This document shows, in pieces, positions 32,889 through 36,605 of a stretch of DNA of 36,605 nt (its first letter is position 1; each line of letters starts with the position of its first letter). Location: contig JAMYWO010000355.1 in the NCBI GenBank assembly GCA_024220525.1, forward strand, positions 1 to 36,605, in the 5' to 3' direction. Made by a program: the position numbers and the translations under genes. Under the pieces are notes generated by a model. It was not told the DNA's origin. It saw only the letters and a list, made by a program, of their open reading frames with translations, and did not search any database. Origin of the DNA: Cochliopodium minus. Its lineage: Eukaryota; Discosea; Himatismenida; Cochliopodiidae.

Positions 32889-35800
32889 CCACGTCTCAAA
32901 CTTTTTATCGTCATAGCTGAAACAGTTTTGGAACTCCTCCAAATCTATGAATCCATCCCCATTCGAATCAATCACCTGGAAGACTTGTTGGATCGAATGA
33001 AAGCTGTAGTCCATCTCCATCTTTTGTGTAATCTGTGGAAAAAAAAATAATTAACAAATACAAATAAAAAATTGAAAATAAATTTAGAAATAAGAAATAA
33101 AAATAAAAAATAAATGAAATATAAATAAAAATGTAAAAAATTATAAAAAATAAAAATTTAAAAAAAATAAAAATAAAAAATAAAAAATAAAAAATTTTGA
33201 AATAAAAAAAATAGAAAAGAAATAAAAAAATTGAAAATAAATTTAGAAATAAGAAATAAAAAAATAAAAATATCAAATAAAATAAAAAATAAAAAATAAA
33301 ATAAAAAATAAAAAATAAAAATATTAAATAAAATAAACAATTTTGAAATAAAAAATAGAAAAGAAAGAAACAAAAATAAAATAAAAATAAAAAAATGTTT
33401 AAATAATTTTTGTCGAAAATGTTATTATTTTTTTCTTACAATGTATTTAAACTGAGAAAAATTAATAGTGTTATTGGACTCTGTCTGTTTGTTCTTGGGA
33501 CAAGAAGAAAGCCAGTATTCAAACCCCTCCTCCAAAGAAGAGATTTTCTCGAACAATTTTTCTCCGATTTTGAATAACAATTCGTTATTCTCCCTTTTGA
33601 ATTTTTGGAAATTGAATCTCTTTTTGAATTCTTCGAAATTAATGAATCCTAAAATTTTTGAAATATTTTTTAATTTATTTATTGTTTTATTTTCTATTTT
33701 TAAATTATTTCGATTTTTTTTTAATTTATTAAAATATTATTTGAAGATTTTTTTAATTTAATTTCAATTTTTTATTTTTTACAATTTTTTTTTTTTTATT
33801 TTTTTTCAATTTTTTGAATTTATTTTTTAAAATTTATTTTTTATTTTGATTTTTATTTTACCATCTCCATCTTCGTCCATTGAAGTCATGAGATCAAAGA
33901 TCTGGTTCTCAGAAAGATCCACCTCGAATTTCTTCAGAGCGATCAAAAAGTCTTCATAACTCACTTTACCCTCCCTTTTCAGATAATTTTTTTCATTTAA
34001 TAATTTATTTTTTTTGAATTTTTCTTTGAAATTAGTTTTATTTTACATTATTTTTATTTTTGTATTTTTTTGTTTTAATTGCATTCATTTTTTATTTTAA
34101 AAATTTTATTTTTGATAACATTTATTTTATTTTTATCCAAACTTTTTTATTTATTTTTTTTATTTTTAGTTTTATTTTTATATTTCAAAAATTTTATTTT
34201 TGATAACATTTATTTTATTTTTACCCAAATAATTTCATTTATTTTATTTTATTTTCTTCTTTTTTTTTTATTTTTTATTTACCTTTTTTTGTCAAATTCA
34301 AGAAATGCAGCCTCTTCGTTGAATTTTTTGAAGATTTTTTCGCAAATTTTGAACATGACGATGTTGTTCCATTTGTCAAAGATTTTCTGTGCGAAGGGGA
34401 TCTGAAAACGATTTAGAAATTGATGGAAATTGATCAAATTGTCCTCCTCCATGTTCGCCAAGTAAGGTCTTATTTTCACCCAGTTCACTTTCTCTAGTTT
34501 TATTACCTTTAAATAAAAAAAAGATAAAAAAAATGATAAATAAAACAAAAGAATTAATAAAATTATTAAATAAAATAAATAAAATAAAAATTCTTAAAAA
34601 TTAAAATAAATTAATGAATATTATTTGATTAAAAAATAAAACAAAAAAATAAAAAATGATAAAAGTATTTCATCAAAAATAAAAATATTTAACTGAAAAA
34701 ATTAGAAAAAAAAACAATGGAAAAATAAATTAAAAAAAATTTAATAATATAAAAAAATAAAAAACTATTAAAATAATGAAAAATCAAAAAAAATAAAATA
34801 TTACATTATAAAAATTTAAAATAAAATTTCATTTACTTCTTTAAGAGTTTTCTCCCAATCTGCAATGCTGATTAGATTTCCTTTCGCCTTTTTTGTGAAA
34901 TGAGAAGCCAAGAGGGAGCGATGATGGAAAATTCTCTCACGCAATTTTGCCAATACTGTTTTTTTACGGCAGATGTTGATCTCCCTTTCATTGAAAGTGC
35001 TGGCGAAATATGAAACAAAAACAGGTGTTTCAATACTGTTTTAAAAAAATAAAAAATAAAAAATATAAAATAAAAAATAAAAAATAAAAAATAAAAAATA
35101 AAAAATAAAAATAAAATAAAATAAAAAATAAAATGGAATAATGTAAAAATAAAATAAAATAAAATAAAATCAAAATCAAAATGAAATAATATAAAATGAA
35201 TAAATTTTGAACAAAAAAATTTTACTTCTCTTTTTTTAGTACAGCAACGGCCCCTTTGTTGTTGTTGCTTCCTGAGTAGTTGCTGCAAGAGAAAATGGTG
35301 ATTAATTTGTTATCGTGTAGGAATTCGTAGCCTTCATTGACCAACTGGTGAGATCTATCAAAAAAAAAATAAAAATAAAAAAAATAAAAAAATAAAAAAT
35401 AATCAAAAATAACCAAAATGAGAATAAAAGGTTAAAATAATAAAATCAAATTAAATTAAAAAATAAATCAATAAAATAAAAATAAATAAAATGAACCATA
35501 AAGTAAAATTTTATTTTTTAAAAATAAAAAATAAAAAATAAAAAACAAAAATAATCAAAAATAAGAATAAAAAATAAAAAAAAAAATAAAAAAAAATAAA
35601 AGAACAAACATAAAAATAAAAATAAAAATAAAAGAACAATAATAAAAAATAAAAAATAAAATAAAATAAAATAAAATAAAAAATAAAATAAAATAAAATA
35701 AAATAAAATAAAATAAAAAAATATGTTTACCTGATTATATACAACAAATTGTTTTTTTCTACAAAATTTTTGGTTACTACAGAAGTGAATTCGATTCCAG

Positions 35801-36472
35801 CTCCTCTTTTGGAGTTTTTCCAAGGTTTCTCTCCATCTACGCTTTGGGGGTCGCTCCATAAGAGCTGCTCCATTATTTTCCATTCTCTTTTTTCGGACCA
35901 ATCTGTGTATAACTCTGGTTGTTGACTTCTGTCTATGTTTAAACTTTTTTCAAAAAAAAAAAAAATTCAATTCAATAAATTATTAAAATAAAAATAAAAA
36001 TTAAACCCAACAAATTTAAAAATAAAAATAAAAATAAAAACAAAAAACAAAAAAAAAATACTTTTTTATTTCGTTAATTGTGAGATCTTCAAATTGAGTC
36101 AATCCTAAGAAAAAAATTTGTGATTTTTAAAAATATTGTTAAATTTTTAATATTTAAATTTCATTATATTTTAATTTTTTATTATTTAAATTTTTAATAT
36201 TTTATTATTTAAATTTTCAATTTTTTTTCAATTTTTTTTTAATTTTTAACCAATTAATTATTTATAATTAAATTTTTTTGGTTTTTGAATTAAATTTTTT
36301 TAGTCTTTTCAATTTTATGTTACCAGCATGTACTACCAAAACTTTCTCGTCGATGTGAGAAGCAAGTGGGAAGAAGTTGAACAAGCTTTGGACTTCCTCA
36401 AACAAATTCTCGTCAAACTTATCGAGAAACTCTTCCCAAAATCCATAAATGATGTTCAAACAAGCCATTTCA
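32889..36472 (-). CDS. PPEF/RdgC-type Ser/Thr phosphatase with C-terminal EF-hands (both ends missing)
   Basis: At least nine exons run leftwards from 36472. The first visible exon begins T|GAA ATG, so HE of the metallophosphatase GNHE motif sits at the splice; the earlier GDxHG and GDxVDRG blocks lie beyond the window. Next come IIYGFWEEFLDKFDENLFEE and VLVVHAGLTQFEDLT (metal His), then LLWSDPQS and RGAGIEFTSVVTKNF. SHQLVNEGYEFLHDNKLITI and FSCSNYSG follow. After the phosphatase comes a helical linker (LRERIFHHRSLLASHF). EF-hand elements then follow: VSYEDFLIALKKF, SMDEDGDGFINFEEFKK and IDSNGDGFIDLEEFQNC. A PPP core followed by EF-hands defines the PPEF/RdgC group, which dephosphorylates sensory and signalling targets under calcium control. 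The gene runs out at a donor at 32888, so a few C-terminal residues are missing. Confidence 0.88.
35040..35112. repeat. (AAAAAAT)n tract inside a PPEF intron
   Basis: The complement of the (ATTTTTT)n unit, inside an intron whose flanking exons both belong to the PPEF-like gene in the right order. It shows the same repeat also occurs at sites that are not broken. Confidence 0.7.
35655..35718. repeat. (AAAAT)n tract inside a PPEF intron
   Basis: About a dozen AAAAT units in the intron upstream (minus) of the SHQLVNEG exon. It is an ordinary intronic microsatellite. Confidence 0.7.
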
Positions 36473-36539
36473 CTTTTTAAAAAATAAAATTATTTTTTAA
36501 ATAATTTATAAATTATTTTAATAATTTGATATATTTTAT

Positions 36540-36605
36540 TTATTTTATTTATTTTATTTATTTTATTTATTTTATTTATTTTATTTATTTTATTTATTTT
36601 ATTTA
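36540..36605. repeat. (ATTTATTTT)n tract ending the window
   Basis: The last ~66 bases are a perfect 9-base repeat, the same unit as at 23870-23998. It lies in the PPEF intron that should lead to the missing N-terminal exons, so the sequence ends inside a shared repeat. Confidence 0.85.

Noticed and set aside
1-36605. A mobile element or viral insertion as the cause of the split genes
   Set aside because: No transposase, integrase, reverse transcriptase, terminal inverted repeats or target-site duplications are visible at any break; the shared features are simple AT repeats and Ns.

Overview
This looks like nuclear DNA from an AT-rich, intron-dense protist. Coding exons are interrupted by many short introns made almost only of A and T, mostly GT..AG. 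Most intergenic DNA is A/T runs. A nuclear gene for a bacterial-type mitochondrial ribosomal protein (bL20m) implies a mitochondrion that still translates. TAA, TAG and TGA all fit as ordinary stops. I cannot name the lineage from this window; an amoeboid or other free-living protist is a guess.

Layout as given: 1-2157 holds the 5' part of a coiled-coil gene (-), a small four-Cys protein (-) and a papain-type cysteine peptidase gene (-). 2159-9179 holds a Sel1-repeat fragment, a seven-exon type II glycosyltransferase and a prominin/tweety-like membrane protein that breaks off (all +). 9272-15666 holds the first half of phosphoglycerate kinase (PGK), a leucine-rich-repeat gene, a LUD-domain gene and the 3' end of a coiled-coil gene (all -). 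15668-23846 holds three RCC1 blades (-), a Sel1-repeat gene (-), a P-loop gene (+), an LRAT/NlpC-like gene (-) and the second half of PGK (-). 24015-27119 holds a truncated NAD-dependent epimerase/reductase (-), bL20m (-) and an Asn-rich protein (+). 27121-32756 holds the start of a PPWD1-like gene (-), a calcineurin-B-like EF-hand gene (+) and four RCC1 blades (-). 32889-36472 holds most of a PPEF/RdgC-type EF-hand phosphatase (-).

The main result is that the window is not collinear with its own genes. PGK is cut at an intron, and its two halves lie 12 kb apart on the same strand in the wrong order, yet they join in phase to a full-length enzyme. An RCC1 gene is cut the same way into 3 + 4 blades, which together make one seven-bladed propeller. 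The first 77 bases of the window repeat exactly at 15590-15666, right beside an N, and joining there restores a coiled-coil protein. All three repairs agree on one order: [27121-32.8k] then [15668-23.87k] then [9.23k-15666] then [1-2157], all in the orientation given. The breaks sit in (ATTTTTT)n, (ATTTATTTT)n or similar AT tracts, or at single Ns. The simplest reading is a short-read scaffold chimera made at repeats longer than the k-mer. Trans-splicing or real rearrangement is possible but less likely.

The genes are unrelated housekeeping, membrane and signalling genes; I see no operon-like cassette, mobile element, CRISPR array, tRNA or rRNA. Other points of note are three introns that make sense only as GC..AG, micro-exons of 18-21 nt, two divergent papain-fold proteins and a eukaryotic LUD-domain protein.
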